A stretch of DNA of 64,000 nt from Sphingomonas sp. IC081. GTDB taxonomy: Bacteria > Pseudomonadota > Alphaproteobacteria > Sphingomonadales > Sphingomonadaceae. Below the pieces are notes generated by a model. It made no database searches, was not told where the DNA came from, and was given only the letters and a program-made list of their open reading frames with translations. Below, piece by piece: positions 47,455-59,192 of the stretch. The DNA lies in NCBI RefSeq assembly GCF_006874585.1, contig NZ_CP029761.1, positions 1,623,001 through 1,687,000 of the forward strand, given 5' to 3'. The translations under genes were made by a program, and so were the position numbers. How positions within the stretch are numbered: position 1 is the first letter of the stretch; the number at the start of each line of letters is the position of its first letter.

Positions 47455-48914
47455 AGGGCGGTGAAGAGGGCCGCAGCGGCCGTGTCGGCCAGATGGCCCA
47501 GCCACTTGGTGAGGAAGAAGCCGAGCGGCGAGATGACCACGCACGAGCCGAACAGGATCAGCTTGTGCCAGATATCGCTCTCGCCCTTCACGACGTCAGC
47601 GGGTTCGTCGAAGTACATGACCTTGACGACCTTGAGGTAGTAGAACGCACCGATCACCGAGGCCGCGAAGCCCAGCGCCGCGAGCGCGATCATGCCGCCG
47701 TCGACGGCTGCCTTGAAGACCAGGAACTTGCCCCAGAAGCCGAACATCGGCGGGATACCGGCAAGGCTGAACATGATCATGGCAAGGCCCAGCGCCAGAC
47801 CCGGACGGGTGCGCGACAGACCGGCCATCTTGCTCAGGTCCTCGACCTGGTTGCCGTTCTCGTCGGTGAGCATCAGGATCATCGCGAAGCCGCCGACCGA
47901 CATCGCGACGTAGATCGCGAGGTAGAACAGCATGGCCGAGATACCCTGAGGCGTGGCGACGGCAAGGCCGACCAGCATGAAGCCGACGTTGTTGATCGAG
48001 GAGTAGGCCATCAGTCGCTTGATGTTCGATTGGCGGATGGCACCAAGAGCACCGACAACGATCGAGGCCAGTGCCGCGAAGACGATGATCTGCTGCCAGG
48101 CGTGGGCCTGGTCGCCGAACGCCTCGATGGCGACACGCATGGTGAGTGCCATCGCCGCGACCTTGGGGGCCGTGGCGAAGAGCGTGGTCACCGGGGTCGG
48201 TGCGCCTTCGTAGACGTCGGGGGTCCACATGTGGAACGGCACGGCACTGATCTTGAAGGCAAGACCGGCAAAGACGAAGACCAGGCCGAACAGCGCGCCG
48301 TTCGAAAGGCCGTGCGCCATCGAGGCGCTGATACCGTCGAACGAAGTGGTGCCGGCAAAGCCGTACGTCAGGCTCATGCCGTAAAGCAGGATGCCCGAGG
48401 CCAGCGCGCCGAGCACGAAGTACTTGAGGCCCGCTTCGGCCGAACGGCCATCGGTACGCAGGAAGGCTGCCAGCACGTAGGCGGCGAGCGAGTTCATTTC
48501 GAGGCCGATGTAGAGCGTGATGAGGTTCGTTGCCGAAACCATCATGCTCATGCCGATCGTCGCCAGCAGAACGAGCACCGGATATTCGGCGCGCATCGCG
48601 TTGAAACGATCAAAGAACTTCGGCGCGACCACCAGTGAAACGGCGGCGGAAATGTAGATCAGGACCTTGGCGAAGGACGCAAAGGCGTCAGCCTTGAACT
48701 GACCGTAGAAGGCGAAAGTCTCGGTACCCATGGCACCACCGCACAGGGCGGGGGCGACCAGGACACCGGCGGCGACAAGCGCCGCCACGGCGAGAACGGA
48801 GATCAGCTTGGAGGCCTTGTCACCGCCCCAGGCGGCGACAAGGAGCAAGACCAGGCTTGCGATGCTAAGCGTTTCTTCCGGCGCGATCAGGCGCAGCGAC
48901 TGTGACCAGTCCAT
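47451..48914 (-). CDS. nuoN: NADH dehydrogenase I subunit N
   Basis: 487 residues, 13-14 membrane helices. Antiporter-type subunit with the proton-channel motifs KLISVLAVAALVAAG near the start, LTYGFAGTTSFDG, FHMWTPDVYEGAPTPVTT, and RLMAYSSINNVGFMLVG. Forms part of the proton-pumping membrane arm. Overlaps nuoM by one base. Confidence 0.96.
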   Translation of the reverse strand: MDWSQSLRLIAPEETLSIASLVLLLVAAWGGDKASKLISVLAVAALVAAGVLVAPALCGGAMGTETFAFYGQFKADAFASFAKVLIYISAAVSLVVAPKFFDRFNAMRAEYPVLVLLATIGMSMMVSATNLITLYIGLEMNSLAAYVLAAFLRTDGRSAEAGLKYFVLGALASGILLYGMSLTYGFAGTTSFDGISASMAHGLSNGALFGLVFVFAGLAFKISAVPFHMWTPDVYEGAPTPVTTLFATAPKVAAMALTMRVAIEAFGDQAHAWQQIIVFAALASIVVGALGAIRQSNIKRLMAYSSINNVGFMLVGLAVATPQGISAMLFYLAIYVAMSVGGFAMILMLTDENGNQVEDLSKMAGLSRTRPGLALGLAMIMFSLAGIPPMFGFWGKFLVFKAAVDGGMIALAALGFAASVIGAFYYLKVVKVMYFDEPADVVKGESDIWHKLILFGSCVVISPLGFFLTKWLGHLADTAAAALFTAL

Positions 48915-50452
48915 CAGTGTGCCCCCTCATGCGCAGCTGCTTCTTCGTGCGCAGGCTTTTGCTTGCCCATGGCCAACTTGGCGTCTCCTTCCGGCTTTGC
49001 GCGAGCGAGCCGGGCGTCGAGCGCGGCGATGTCCGCGCGCATCGGAGCAATGAAGCTCTCAGGATAAACGCCCATCCACAGCACCGCGAGACCGAGCGCA
49101 CCGACCATGATCAGTTCGCGGGCGTCGAGGTCCACCATGGCGGCGGCATCGGCATTCTTCTGGTCGCCAAAGACGACACGGCGATAGAGGTAGAGCATGT
49201 AGGCAGCGCCCAGGATGATGCCGGTGGTGCAGATCAGCGCCGTCCAGCTCGATGCCTGGTAGATACCGCCAAGGCTCAGGAATTCGCCGACGAAACCGCT
49301 GGTGCCCGGAAGGCCGATCGAGGCCATCGTGAAGAGCAGGAAGAACAGCGCGTAACGCGGCATGTTGATGGCGAGGCCGCCGTAACGGGCGATCTCACGG
49401 GTGTGCAGGCGGTCGTAGATGATGCCGACGCAGAGGAACAGCGCGCCCGAGACGAGACCGTGGCTGAGCATGACCAGCATCGAGCCTTCGAGGCCCTGCG
49501 GATTGAAGGCGAAGAGACCGATGGTCACGATCGCCATATGGGCGACCGACGAGTAGGCGATCAGCTTCTTCATGTCGTCCTGCACCAGCGCGATGAGCGA
49601 GGTGATGACGACAGCGGCCATCGACAGGCCCCACACCAGCGGCGCGAAATAGGCCGAGGCTTCGGGGAACATCGGCAGCGAGAAGCGGATGAAGCCGTAG
49701 CCACCCATCTTCAGCAGCACGCCGGCGAGGATCACCGAGCCTGCGGTCGGCGCCTGAACGTGCGCCGCCGGAAGCCAGGTGTGGACCGGCCACATCGGCA
49801 TCTTCACCGCGAAGCTCGCGAAGAAGGCGAGCCAGAGCCAGGTCTGGACCTTCGGATCGAAGTCGTAGTTCATCAGTTCGGGGACCGAGGTCGTGCCGGC
49901 GGTGTGGACCATCCACAGCATCGCCACGAGCATCAGCACCGAGCCGAGCAGCGTATAGAGGAAGAACTTGTACGAGGCGTAGATACGGTCCACGCCGCCC
50001 CAGATGCCGATGATCAGGTACATCGGGATCAGGCCTGCTTCGAAGAACATGTAGAACAGGAAGATGTCCTGAGCCACGAACACGCCGATCATCAGCGTTT
50101 CAACGAGCAGGAAGGCAGCCATATATTCGCCGACGCGCTTCTCGACCGAATTCCAGCTCGCGCCGATGCAGATCGGCATGAGGAACACGGAAAGCATGAT
50201 CAGAAGCAAGGCGATACCGTCGATACCGAGGGCGTAGGAGAAGCCCGAGAACAGCTCATGCCGCTCCTGGAACTGCCACTGCGCGCCGCCGATATCGAAG
50301 TTCATCCAGAGGACGATGCCAAGTGCAAGGTCCACGAGCGTGGCGACAAGCGCCACGACACGGGCCGATTTGGCATCAAGGTAGAGGCAAGCCAGTGCCG
50401 CCGCGAGCGGCACTAGCAGCATCAGACTGAGGATCGGAAAACCACTCATCAT
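48914..50452 (-). CDS. nuoM: NADH dehydrogenase I subunit M
   Basis: 512 residues with ~14 membrane helices. Typical blocks: FFEAGLIPMYLIIGIWGG, KMPMWPVHTWLPAAHVQAPT, DDMKKLIAYSSVAHMAIVTI. The C-terminal ~20 residues (GKQKPAHEEAAAHEGAH) are an added acidic/His tail. Antiporter-like proton channel. Confidence 0.97.
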   Translation of the reverse strand: MMSGFPILSLMLLVPLAAALACLYLDAKSARVVALVATLVDLALGIVLWMNFDIGGAQWQFQERHELFSGFSYALGIDGIALLLIMLSVFLMPICIGASWNSVEKRVGEYMAAFLLVETLMIGVFVAQDIFLFYMFFEAGLIPMYLIIGIWGGVDRIYASYKFFLYTLLGSVLMLVAMLWMVHTAGTTSVPELMNYDFDPKVQTWLWLAFFASFAVKMPMWPVHTWLPAAHVQAPTAGSVILAGVLLKMGGYGFIRFSLPMFPEASAYFAPLVWGLSMAAVVITSLIALVQDDMKKLIAYSSVAHMAIVTIGLFAFNPQGLEGSMLVMLSHGLVSGALFLCVGIIYDRLHTREIARYGGLAINMPRYALFFLLFTMASIGLPGTSGFVGEFLSLGGIYQASSWTALICTTGIILGAAYMLYLYRRVVFGDQKNADAAAMVDLDARELIMVGALGLAVLWMGVYPESFIAPMRADIAALDARLARAKPEGDAKLAMGKQKPAHEEAAAHEGAH

Positions 50453-50453
50453 C

Positions 50454-52550
50454 TTATCCCGCGATCACCCAGCTGATGGCGGCTACGACGCCGATCAGCA
50501 TGACAAGAGCGTAGCTGTACAGATAGCCCGACTGGACCTTCTGCGCGTAAGTCGAACCCTTCGCGACCACCCAGGCCGCACCGTCGGGACCGAACTTGTC
50601 GATCACGCCGATATCCAGGACCTTCCAGAACACGTTGCCGAACCAGAAGGCGGGACGGACAAAGATCGTGTTGTAGAGTTCGTCGAACATCCACTTGCGG
50701 TACACGAAGGTGTAGACCGGCCCGAGCTGTGCGGCGACTGCCTTGGGGAACGAAAGGTTCTTCATGTAGCCGTACCATGCGGTCAGCAGGCCCAGCGCCA
50801 TCACCGTGAACGGCGCCCACTTCACCCAGGTCGGGACGCCGTGCATGGCGTGGATCAGGTGTTCGTGGAAGACCAGAGCGCCCTTCCAGAACTCGCCCTC
50901 ACCTTCCGAGACGAAGGCGTGCTGGAACACGTAACCGGCAAAGATCGCACCCATCGAGAGAATGATCAGCGGCAGCAGCATCACCAGCGGGCTTTCGTGC
51001 GGGTGGTAGCCACCCGTACCGTCGCCGTGCTGCGAATAGTCCGGACCGCGCGAACCGAGTTCGGGAGCGGCATGGGCATGCGCATCGTCTGCATGGTCGT
51101 CGTGCGCATGGGCATCATGGGCATGATCGTCGTGACCGTGTGCGTCATGAACGGCGTGCTGAACGTGCTCCGACTGGATCCAGCGCGGCTTGCCGAAGAA
51201 GGTCAGGAAGACCAGGCGCCACGAATAGAAGCTCGTCATGAGCGCGGCAGCGATGCCCATCCAGAAGGCGAAACCGCCAACCTGCGAGCCCGAACCGAAG
51301 GCCGCTTCAAGGATTGCGTCCTTCGAGTGGAAGCCTGCGAAACCGGCGAAACCAGCAACACCGACGCCGGTGATGGCCAGCGTACCCGCCGTCATCGCCC
51401 AGAAGGTAATCGGGATGTGCTTACGCAGACCGCCGTAGAAACGCATGTCCTGTTCGTGGTGCATCGAGTGGATGACCGAACCGGCACCGAGGAACAGCAG
51501 CGCCTTGAAGAAAGCGTGCGTGAACAGGTGGAACATGGCCGCGCCATAAGCGCCGACGCCAGCGGCGAAGAACATGTAGCCGAGCTGCGAGCAGGTCGAA
51601 TACGCGATCACGCGCTTGATGTCCCACTGGGTGCAACCCACGGTGGCAGCAAAGAAGCAGGTGCAGGCGCCGACGAAAGCGACGATGTGCATCGCGGTTT
51701 CGCTGGTTTCGAACATCGGCGAGAGACGGCAGACCATGAAGACGCCGGCGGTGACCATGGTGGCCGCGTGGATCAGCGCCGACACCGGGGTCGGGCCTTC
51801 CATCGCGTCCGGAAGCCAGGTGTGCAGACCGAGCTGCGCCGACTTACCCATCGCGCCGATGAACAGCAGGATGCAGATCACCGTCATGGTGTCGAAACGG
51901 GCACCGAGGAAGCCGATGGTCGAACCGGCCATGCCGGGCGCGGCATGCAGGATCTCGGGGATCGAGACCGTGCCGAACACCAGATACGTACCGAAGATGC
52001 CGAGCATGAAGCCAAGGTCACCGACGCGGTTGACCACAAAGGCCTTGATCGCGGCAGCGCCGGCCGAAGGCTTGCGGAACCAGAAGCCGATCAGAAGGTA
52101 CGAGGCCAGGCCCACGCCTTCCCAACCGAAGAACATCTGCACCAGGTTGTCCGCGGTCACCAGCATGAGCATGGCGAACGTGAACAGCGACAGGTACGCG
52201 AAGAAGCGCGGCTGATCCGGCTCCTCGCTCATGTAGCCCCACGAATAGAGATGCACGAGCGCGGAAACCGAGGTGATGACCACCAGCATGACGGCGGTCA
52301 GCGTGTCGACACGCAGTGCCCAGTCGAAGGTCATGGCGCCGGACTGGACCCACTTGAGGACCGGCACGACGCTGGCTTCGGCGTGACCGCCGAGGAACTG
52401 GAGGAAGATCGGCCAGGAGAGGGCGCACGACACGAAGAGTGCGCCCGTCGTGAGAGACTTCGCGGCGACGTTGCCGAGTTGCTTGTTACCCAGCCCGGCG
52501 ATGATCGCTGCCAATAATGGCAGGAAGACGATGATCAGGATCGACTGCAA
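50454..52550 (-). CDS. nuoL: NADH dehydrogenase I subunit L, with histidine-rich insertion
   Basis: 698 residues from a TTG start (TTGCAGTCG) three bases past the nuoK stop. Blocks: [57 protein letters not shown], and the C-terminal lateral-helix region. Between about residues 463 and 495 it carries a His/Asp-rich run (e.g. [20 protein letters not shown]), encoded near 51066-51165, which is not part of the usual NuoL fold. The rest is a normal antiporter-like subunit. Confidence 0.96.
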   Translation of the reverse strand: MQSILIIVFLPLLAAIIAGLGNKQLGNVAAKSLTTGALFVSCALSWPIFLQFLGGHAEASVVPVLKWVQSGAMTFDWALRVDTLTAVMLVVITSVSALVHLYSWGYMSEEPDQPRFFAYLSLFTFAMLMLVTADNLVQMFFGWEGVGLASYLLIGFWFRKPSAGAAAIKAFVVNRVGDLGFMLGIFGTYLVFGTVSIPEILHAAPGMAGSTIGFLGARFDTMTVICILLFIGAMGKSAQLGLHTWLPDAMEGPTPVSALIHAATMVTAGVFMVCRLSPMFETSETAMHIVAFVGACTCFFAATVGCTQWDIKRVIAYSTCSQLGYMFFAAGVGAYGAAMFHLFTHAFFKALLFLGAGSVIHSMHHEQDMRFYGGLRKHIPITFWAMTAGTLAITGVGVAGFAGFAGFHSKDAILEAAFGSGSQVGGFAFWMGIAAALMTSFYSWRLVFLTFFGKPRWIQSEHVQHAVHDAHGHDDHAHDAHAHDDHADDAHAHAAPELGSRGPDYSQHGDGTGGYHPHESPLVMLLPLIILSMGAIFAGYVFQHAFVSEGEGEFWKGALVFHEHLIHAMHGVPTWVKWAPFTVMALGLLTAWYGYMKNLSFPKAVAAQLGPVYTFVYRKWMFDELYNTIFVRPAFWFGNVFWKVLDIGVIDKFGPDGAAWVVAKGSTYAQKVQSGYLYSYALVMLIGVVAAISWVIAG

Positions 52551-52554
52551 GGCC

Positions 52555-52860
52555 TTATCCCTTCATCCGGTTGACGTCGTCGACGGCAATGGTGCCGCGG
52601 CCACGGAAGTAGATCACGAGGATTGCAAGCCCCACTGCGGCCTCGCCGGCGGCAACCGTAAGCACGAACATCGCGAAGATCTGACCCGTGAGGTCGTGCA
52701 GGGCGGCGCTGAACGCGACGAGGTTAAGGTTGACCGCAAGCAGGATCAGTTCGATCGCCATGAGCAGAACGATGACGTTCTTGCGGTTGAGGAAGATGCC
52801 GAGGACGCCGAGCACGAAGAGGATCGAGCTCACGACCACGTAATGTTCGACGCCGATCAC
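52555..52860 (-). CDS. nuoK: NADH dehydrogenase I subunit K
   Basis: 101 residues, three membrane helices, from a GTG at 52860 that overlaps the nuoJ stop (GTGA). Conserved [20 protein letters not shown] and [20 protein letters not shown] carry the Glu residues of the proton path. Confidence 0.97.
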   Translation of the reverse strand: MIGVEHYVVVSSILFVLGVLGIFLNRKNVIVLLMAIELILLAVNLNLVAFSAALHDLTGQIFAMFVLTVAAGEAAVGLAILVIYFRGRGTIAVDDVNRMKG

Positions 52861-53474
52861 AGCTGAACCCCCTTGCCCACTTCGGGCTTGACGTTGACGG
52901 TCGCTTCGTCGGGACGACGGGCGATCTGCTTGCTGATCTTCTGGCCGCGCGTGTCCCCACGCTGACGATGGGTCAGCACGATGGCGCCGATCATCGCGAC
53001 GAGCAGGATCAGGCCGGCGGCTTCGAACAGGAACAGGTAGCGGCTGTACATCAGCGCACCGATGGCTTCGATGTTCGTGGTGCCGGCAGGCGCGGCGCTG
53101 GTGCCGTCAGGCGTGCCGAGGATAAGGCTACCGGACTTGTAAGCACCGATACCCAGCACCATCTCGGCGAGAAGGACAACCGCGACCAGCAGGCCGAGCG
53201 GGAAGTTCTTGACGAACCCGGCCCGCAGTTCGGCGAAGTCGATGTCGAGCATCATGACGACGAAGAGGAACAGGACCGCAACGGCACCGACATAGACGAT
53301 GACGAGCAGCATGGCGATGAACTCGGCGCCGGTGAGCACCATCAGCCCGGCCGCGTTGAAGAACGCCAGGATCAGGAACAGCACGGCGTGAACCGGGTTG
53401 CGCGAGAGGATCGTCGCGGCGGCCGACGCGATGGTCAGCACAGCGAACAGATAGAAGGCGATGGTCTGGATCAT
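52857..53474 (-). CDS. nuoJ: NADH dehydrogenase I subunit J
   Basis: 205 residues, five membrane helices ([40 protein letters not shown] among them), then a ~40-residue soluble C-terminal tail ([20 protein letters not shown]). The [20 protein letters not shown] helix is the conserved one next to the quinone site. Confidence 0.96.
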   Translation of the reverse strand: MIQTIAFYLFAVLTIASAAATILSRNPVHAVLFLILAFFNAAGLMVLTGAEFIAMLLVIVYVGAVAVLFLFVVMMLDIDFAELRAGFVKNFPLGLLVAVVLLAEMVLGIGAYKSGSLILGTPDGTSAAPAGTTNIEAIGALMYSRYLFLFEAAGLILLVAMIGAIVLTHRQRGDTRGQKISKQIARRPDEATVNVKPEVGKGVQL

Positions 53475-53486
53475 GTCCGCGGGCCC

Positions 53487-53972
53487 CTATCGATACGGCG
53501 CATCGGCTTCAAGGTTCGCGGCGATCGCACGCTCCCACTTGTCCCCGTTCGCCAGTAGCTTGGCCTTGTCATAGAGCAGTTCCTCACGCGTTTCGGTCGC
53601 GTATTCGAAGTTCGGCCCCTCGACGATGGCGTCCACCGGGCAGGCTTCCTGGCAGAAGCCGCAGTAGATGCACTTCGTCATGTCGATGTCGTAGCGCGTG
53701 GTGCGGCGCGAACCGTCTTCACGCGGTGCGGCTTCGATCGTGATCGCCTGCGCCGGGCAGATCGCCTCGCACAGCTTGCAGGCGATGCAGCGTTCCTCGC
53801 CGTTGGGATAACGGCGCAGGGCATGCTCACCACGGAAGCGCGGCGAAAGCGGGTTCTTCTCGAAGGGGTAGTTGATCGTCGCCTTGGGCTTGAAGAAGTA
53901 CTTCAAGGTCAGCCAGTGCGCCTTCACGAACTCCCAGAGCGTGAAGCTCTTTATGAGTTGTCCGACGGTCAT
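53487..53972 (-). CDS. nuoI: NADH dehydrogenase I subunit I
   Basis: 161 residues. Two 4Fe-4S clusters: [16 protein letters not shown] and [16 protein letters not shown]. It passes electrons to NuoB near the quinone site. Overlaps nuoH as ATGA. Confidence 0.98.
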   Translation of the reverse strand: MTVGQLIKSFTLWEFVKAHWLTLKYFFKPKATINYPFEKNPLSPRFRGEHALRRYPNGEERCIACKLCEAICPAQAITIEAAPREDGSRRTTRYDIDMTKCIYCGFCQEACPVDAIVEGPNFEYATETREELLYDKAKLLANGDKWERAIAANLEADAPYR

Positions 53973-55015
53973 TGGAAGTGTCCGGTAGCCATGAGGTAGC
54001 CGCTGACGAGAACAACGAACAGCAGCGATACGGGCAGGAAGACCTTCCAGCCCAGGCGCATCAACTGGTCATAGCGGTACCGGGGAACGGTGGCCTTGAT
54101 CCAGCTGAACACGAAGAAGAAGCCGAAAACCTTGATCAGGAACCAGATGAAGCCCGGAACGAGGTACAGCACGGGGATGTCGAGCGGCGGCAGCCAGCCA
54201 CCCCAGAACAGCGTCGCGTTGAGCGCGCACATCAGGAGCACGTTGGCATATTCGCCCAGCCAGTAGGCGGCGAAGGCCATCGACGAGTATTCGGTCTGAT
54301 AACCGGCGACGAGTTCCGATTCCGCTTCGGCAAGGTCGAAGGGAGCACGCTGCGTTTCCGCAAGGCTCGAAATCAGGAACATCACCCACATCGGGAACAG
54401 CAGCGGGTTCGCGGCGAACCCGTTGATGATGCCCAGCACATGGCCCTTCTGCGCCCAGACGATGTCGTTCATGTTGAACGTACCCGCCCAGAGAACGACG
54501 GTGATAAGGATGAAGCCGATCGAGACTTCATACGAGATCATCTGCGCCGAAGCGCGCATCGCGGAGAAGAACGGGTACTTCGAGTTCGAAGCCCAGCCCG
54601 CCATGATCGTGCCGTATACACCCAGCGAGCTGATCGCGAGGATGTAGAGCAGACCGATGTTGATGTTGGAAACGAAGGCGCCCGAATTGAACGGGATCAC
54701 CGCCCAGGACAGCAGCGCCAGCGTGAAGGTCACCACCGGGGCGATCAGGAACAGGCCCTTGTTCGCCGCCGAAGGAATGATGGTTTCCTGAAGGAAGACC
54801 TTCAGACCGTCCGCGAAGGACTGGAGCAGACCGAACGGGCCGACCACGTTGGGACCACGGCGAAGCGCCATGGCGGCCCAGATCTTGCGGTCGACATAGA
54901 TGATCATGGCCACGGCCAGCATCAGCGGCAGCGCGATGAGCAGGATGCCGCAGACGGTGGCGACAAACCACGCCCACTCGTAGCTCATCCCGAGAGTTTG
55001 GAAGAAAGCGGTCAT
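53969..55015 (-). CDS. nuoH: NADH dehydrogenase I subunit H
   Basis: 348 residues, eight membrane helices. [20 protein letters not shown], the [20 protein letters not shown] quinone-chamber loop and the C-terminal [20 protein letters not shown] are all conserved. Membrane anchor and quinone-access subunit. Confidence 0.98.
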   Translation of the reverse strand: MTAFFQTLGMSYEWAWFVATVCGILLIALPLMLAVAMIIYVDRKIWAAMALRRGPNVVGPFGLLQSFADGLKVFLQETIIPSAANKGLFLIAPVVTFTLALLSWAVIPFNSGAFVSNINIGLLYILAISSLGVYGTIMAGWASNSKYPFFSAMRASAQMISYEVSIGFILITVVLWAGTFNMNDIVWAQKGHVLGIINGFAANPLLFPMWVMFLISSLAETQRAPFDLAEAESELVAGYQTEYSSMAFAAYWLGEYANVLLMCALNATLFWGGWLPPLDIPVLYLVPGFIWFLIKVFGFFFVFSWIKATVPRYRYDQLMRLGWKVFLPVSLLFVVLVSGYLMATGHFQ

Positions 55016-57030
55016 TCCGCGGCCTCCGCCAGTTCTTCCCCGTGGAGGATTTCGGCCGAGCAGCGCTGCATGACGGCGCTCGCACGGGCGATCGGGTTGG
55101 TCATGTAGAAGTCCTTGATCGGATAGGCGATCTGACCGGCAGCGGAACCGCCGCCGAGGGGCAGAACGCTGCCGTAGTCGGCCAGACCTTCGCTGCCAAG
55201 TGCAGGAACTTCCGCGATCATTGCGTTTCGCAGTTGATCGAAGGTGTCGAAGCCGACGGTCACGCCGAAAGCATCGGCGAGCGCACGCAGGATCGTCCAG
55301 TCCTCACGGGCATCGCCCGGCGCGAACACGGCCTTGTCGGACCACTGCACGCGGCCTTCGGTGTTGACGTAAGTGCCTGCCTTTTCGGTGTAGGCCGAAG
55401 CCGGCAGGATCACGTCGGCCGCGTGGGCGCCCTTGTCGCCGTGGTGACCGATGTAGACGATCATCGAACCGGCGAACTGGGTGAAGTCCACTTCATCGGC
55501 GCCGAGCGCGAGCAGGACCTTGGGCTTGGCGGCGACGAGGTCGGCAATGCCGCCCTTCTGCGCGTAGCCCAGCATCAGGCCGCCCATGCGGGCTGCGGCC
55601 ATGTGGAGGACATTGAAGCCGTTCCACTGGGTGCCGTCTTCAAGATCGCGCACGAGGTTGAACCGGGCCGCGAGCGCGAGGCCCGCTTCCAGACCGCCAC
55701 GGCCGAGCGCCGCGCCGCCGAGGATGACCGCCGGACGCTTCGCGTTCGACAGCGCGTCGGCGACGTTCTGCGGCAGATTGCCAAGGACCGACAGGTCTTC
55801 GCCGAGGAACTCGCCGCCGAAAGTGGTTTCCCACTCAGGGCCGACGAGGAACACCTTGGCGCCGCGCTTCACCGCCTTGCGCAGGCGGACGTTGAGCAGC
55901 GGGGCTTCCCAGCGCACGTGGCTGCCCGCGATGAGGATCGCGTCAGCGCTCTCGATGCCCGAGAACGTGGTATTGAAGTTGACCGCGGCCAGGCTGCCCG
56001 TCGCATAATCCATCCCGGTCTGACGACCTTCGATGAGCGTCGAACCGAGCGCGCCGACCAGCTTCTTGGCCGCGAACATCGTTTCGCAATCGACCATGTC
56101 GCCAGCGACGGCGGCGATCGAGTTGCCCGGGTTCAGCGTGGCGATGGCGGCAAAGGCCTCGTTCCAGCTGACCGCGACGAGCTTGCCGTCACGGCGCAGG
56201 AACGGCTTGTCGAGACGGCGCTTGGTAAGCCCGTCGACCATGTAGCGCGCCTTGTCGCTGATCCATTCCTCGTTCACGTCGTCGTTGTTACGAGGAAGCA
56301 CGCGCAGCACTTCGCGGCCGCGCGCATCGACGCGGATGTTGGCGCCGGTGGCGTCCGACACGTCGATGCCCAGCGTCTTCTTGAGTTCCCAGGGACGGGC
56401 CTCGAAGGCGTAGGGACGCGAGGTGAGCGCGCCGACCGGGCACAAGTCGATCACGTTGGCCGACATCTCGTGCTTGGCAGCATGTTCGAGATAGGTCGTG
56501 ATCTGCATGTTCTCGCCGCGATAGAGCGCGCCGATCTCGTCCACGCCGGCGATCTCTTCCGAGAAACGCACGCAGCGGGTGCAATGGATGCAGCGCGTCA
56601 TCGTCGTCTTGATGAGCGGGCCCATGTACTTTTCAGTGACCGCGCGCTTGTTCTCGTCGTAGCGCGAAGCGCCGCGACCGTAAGCGACCGACTGGTCCTG
56701 AAGGTCGCACTCGCCGCCCTGATCGCAGATCGGGCAGTCGAGCGGGTGGTTGATGAGGAGAAACTCCATCACCCCTTCCCGCGCCTTCTTGACCATTTCG
56801 GAATCCGTGCGGATTTCCTGGCCTTCGGCCGCCGGAAGCGCGCACGAAGCCTGGGGCTTGGGCGGTCCGGGCTTCACTTCGACCAGGCACATGCGGCAGT
56901 TGCCGGCGATGCTCAGGCGTTCATGGTAGCAAAAGCGCGGGATTTCCTTGCCGGCAAGCTCACAGGCCTGCAGCACGGTTGCGCCGGTGGGGACGTCGAT
57001 CTCGACGCCGTCGACTTTGACCTTGGGCAT
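55012..57030 (-). CDS. nuoG: NADH dehydrogenase I subunit G
   Basis: 672 residues. Fe-S ligands: [15 protein letters not shown] (2Fe-2S), [27 protein letters not shown] and the later [13 protein letters not shown]. The C-terminal molybdopterin-oxidoreductase-like domain is shorter than in E. coli, as in mitochondrial-type complex I. TAATG overlap with nuoF. Confidence 0.97.
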   Translation of the reverse strand: MPKVKVDGVEIDVPTGATVLQACELAGKEIPRFCYHERLSIAGNCRMCLVEVKPGPPKPQASCALPAAEGQEIRTDSEMVKKAREGVMEFLLINHPLDCPICDQGGECDLQDQSVAYGRGASRYDENKRAVTEKYMGPLIKTTMTRCIHCTRCVRFSEEIAGVDEIGALYRGENMQITTYLEHAAKHEMSANVIDLCPVGALTSRPYAFEARPWELKKTLGIDVSDATGANIRVDARGREVLRVLPRNNDDVNEEWISDKARYMVDGLTKRRLDKPFLRRDGKLVAVSWNEAFAAIATLNPGNSIAAVAGDMVDCETMFAAKKLVGALGSTLIEGRQTGMDYATGSLAAVNFNTTFSGIESADAILIAGSHVRWEAPLLNVRLRKAVKRGAKVFLVGPEWETTFGGEFLGEDLSVLGNLPQNVADALSNAKRPAVILGGAALGRGGLEAGLALAARFNLVRDLEDGTQWNGFNVLHMAAARMGGLMLGYAQKGGIADLVAAKPKVLLALGADEVDFTQFAGSMIVYIGHHGDKGAHAADVILPASAYTEKAGTYVNTEGRVQWSDKAVFAPGDAREDWTILRALADAFGVTVGFDTFDQLRNAMIAEVPALGSEGLADYGSVLPLGGGSAAGQIAYPIKDFYMTNPIARASAVMQRCSAEILHGEELAEAAE

Positions 57031-58331
57031 TACTCGGCAGCCTCGCGGACGTTTTCGGCGATCCGGCGCTCAAGCTCCGGACGGAAATGACGGATCAGGC
57101 CCTGGATCGGCCACGCCGCAGCGTCGCCCAGAGCGCAGATGGTGTGGCCTTCGACCTGCTTGGTCACCTGCTGCAGCATGTCGATTTCCTCGACTTGCGC
57201 ATCGCCGGTGCGCAGGCGCTCCATCACGCGCCACATCCAGCCCGTGCCCTCGCGGCAGGGGGTGCACTGACCGCAGGACTCGTGCTTGTAGAAGTACGAG
57301 ATGCGGCTGATGGCGCGGACGATGTCGGTGGACTTGTCCATGACGATGACGGCCGCGGTACCGAGGCCCGAACCGACAGCGCGCAGCCCGTCGAAGTCCA
57401 TCGGCGCGTCCCAGATCTCGGCAGCCGGCACCAGCGGAACCGAGGAACCGCCGGGGATGACCGCCAGCAGGTTGTCCTTGCCGCCGCGAATGCCGCCGCA
57501 GTGACGCTCGATCAGCTCGCTGAACGGGATCGACATCTCTTCCTCGACCACGCAGGGACGGTTCACGTGCCCGCTGATCTGGAAGAGCTTGGTGCCCTTG
57601 TTGTTCTCACGGCCGAAGCTGGAGAACCATGCAGCGCCGCGACGCAGGATCGTCGGCGCGACGGCGATCGATTCCACGTTGTTCACGGTAGTCGGGCAGC
57701 CATAGAGGCCCGCGCCGGCCGGGAACGGCGGCTTCAGGCGGGGCTGGCCCTTCTTGCCTTCGAGGCTTTCGATCATCGCGGTTTCTTCGCCGCAGATGTA
57801 GGCGCCAGCGCCGCGGTGGACAAAGACGTCGAAATCGTAGCCCGAACCGCAAGCGTTCTTGCCGAGCAGGCCGGCTGCGTAAGCCTCTTCACGCGCCGCG
57901 AACAGCGTTTCTGCCTCGCGGATGTATTCGCCGCGAATGTAGATGTAGGCCGCGCGCGCACCCATTGCGAAGCCCGCGACCAGCGCGCCTTCGAACAGCA
58001 GGTGCGGGTCGTGACGCATGATCTCGCGATCCTTGCACGAACCCGGTTCGGATTCGTCCGCGTTGATCACGAGGAAGCTGGGCTTGGGATTGCCGTTCTG
58101 GTCGAGCGGCGGCTGCTTGGGCATGAAGGACCACTTCATGCCGGTCGGGAAGCCCGCACCGCCGCGGCCACGCAGACCCGAAGCCTTCATCTCGTCGATG
58201 ATGGCCTCGCGGCCGCGCTCGATCAGCGCCTTGGTGTTGTCCCAGGCGCCGCGCGCCTGCGCTTCCTTCAGGTTCCACGGCTGATAGCCGTAGAGGTTGG
58301 TGAAGATGCGATCCTTATCGAGGAGAGCCAT
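57030..58331 (-). CDS. nuoF: NADH dehydrogenase I subunit F
   Basis: 433 residues from the ATG at 58331 ([20 protein letters not shown]), overlapping the nuoE TAA; a GTG two codons earlier is also possible. [16 protein letters not shown] for NADH binding, FMN loop, and [15 protein letters not shown] for 4Fe-4S. NADH-oxidising subunit. Confidence 0.98.
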   Translation of the reverse strand: MALLDKDRIFTNLYGYQPWNLKEAQARGAWDNTKALIERGREAIIDEMKASGLRGRGGAGFPTGMKWSFMPKQPPLDQNGNPKPSFLVINADESEPGSCKDREIMRHDPHLLFEGALVAGFAMGARAAYIYIRGEYIREAETLFAAREEAYAAGLLGKNACGSGYDFDVFVHRGAGAYICGEETAMIESLEGKKGQPRLKPPFPAGAGLYGCPTTVNNVESIAVAPTILRRGAAWFSSFGRENNKGTKLFQISGHVNRPCVVEEEMSIPFSELIERHCGGIRGGKDNLLAVIPGGSSVPLVPAAEIWDAPMDFDGLRAVGSGLGTAAVIVMDKSTDIVRAISRISYFYKHESCGQCTPCREGTGWMWRVMERLRTGDAQVEEIDMLQQVTKQVEGHTICALGDAAAWPIQGLIRHFRPELERRIAENVREAAE

Positions 58332-58999
58332 TACCACTCACTCCGATAGTCATGGTTTTCGGTGATCATGGCCGCCAGGCTGGTCGGCTCGCCCACCGGT
58401 TCGACGGTGTGACGGGCAGGATCCTGTGTGCCGGCCTTGGGCGTTTCACCACGTGCCAGCGCGTCGAGCACCGCGTTGAGGCGCTCCGACGTGAGGTCTT
58501 CGTAGTTGTCGTCGTTGATCTGGACCATCGGCGCCGAGGCGCAGTTGCCCATGCACTCGACCTCGGTGAACGACCACAAGCCGTCCTCCGAGATGTGGCC
58601 CTTCTTCATGCCGCGCGACTTGCAGGTCGCCAGCAGATCGTCGGACCCGCGCAGCATGCACGGCGTGGTGCCGCAGACCTGCACGTGGAAGCGGCCGATC
58701 GGCGCGATGTTGTACATCGTGTAGAAGGTCGCGACCTCGACAACGCGGATGATCGGCATGTCGAGATAGGCGGCGATGTATTCCATCACCGGGATCGGCA
58801 GCCAGCCCTGCGTGTTCTCTTCCGCGCCAACCTGACGCTGGGCGAGATCGAGCAGCGGCATCACGGCCGAGCGCTGGCGCCCTTCCGGATAACGCGCGAC
58901 GACTTCCTTCGCCTTCTCGGCGTTTTCGGAAGTCCAGGCGAAATTGCCCCAACGGGCCCGAAGTTCGGGCGTGTCGGGTTCGATATAGCGGTCAGCCAT
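58331..58999 (-). CDS. nuoE: NADH dehydrogenase I subunit E
   Basis: 222 residues. Thioredoxin-like 2Fe-2S fold: ligands in [11 protein letters not shown] and [12 protein letters not shown]. It has a ~50-residue extra C-terminus ([20 protein letters not shown]). Carries cluster N1a. Confidence 0.97.
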   Translation of the reverse strand: MADRYIEPDTPELRARWGNFAWTSENAEKAKEVVARYPEGRQRSAVMPLLDLAQRQVGAEENTQGWLPIPVMEYIAAYLDMPIIRVVEVATFYTMYNIAPIGRFHVQVCGTTPCMLRGSDDLLATCKSRGMKKGHISEDGLWSFTEVECMGNCASAPMVQINDDNYEDLTSERLNAVLDALARGETPKAGTQDPARHTVEPVGEPTSLAAMITENHDYRSEW

Positions 59000-59192
59000 G
59001 CTTACCCCTGCGCTTCAGCCACTGGTCCTGGCCGAAAAGAAACAATTCGAAACCGCCGATCGCGGTCACCAGCATCGGCAGGGCGCCGGTGGGCTGGAGA
59101 TCGAGATAGACGGCGGCAAAATACCACACCGCAAGGGCCACACCGGTGACGGCGGCCCAGATGCGGATCAGTTCGAGCGTGTTGAATTTCAT
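58992..59192 (-). CDS. Small membrane protein inside the nuo operon
   Basis: 66 residues, two short hydrophobic helices (IRIWAAVTGVALAVWYFAAV and ALPMLVTAIGGFELFLFG) and a basic end ([10 protein letters not shown]). Coupled to the neighbours: its start overlaps the stop of the preceding gene (ATGA) and its end overlaps nuoE by eight bases. Not one of the 14 core subunits. It could be an accessory or assembly factor of complex I. Confidence 0.75.
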   Translation of the reverse strand: MKFNTLELIRIWAAVTGVALAVWYFAAVYLDLQPTGALPMLVTAIGGFELFLFGQDQWLKRRGKHG

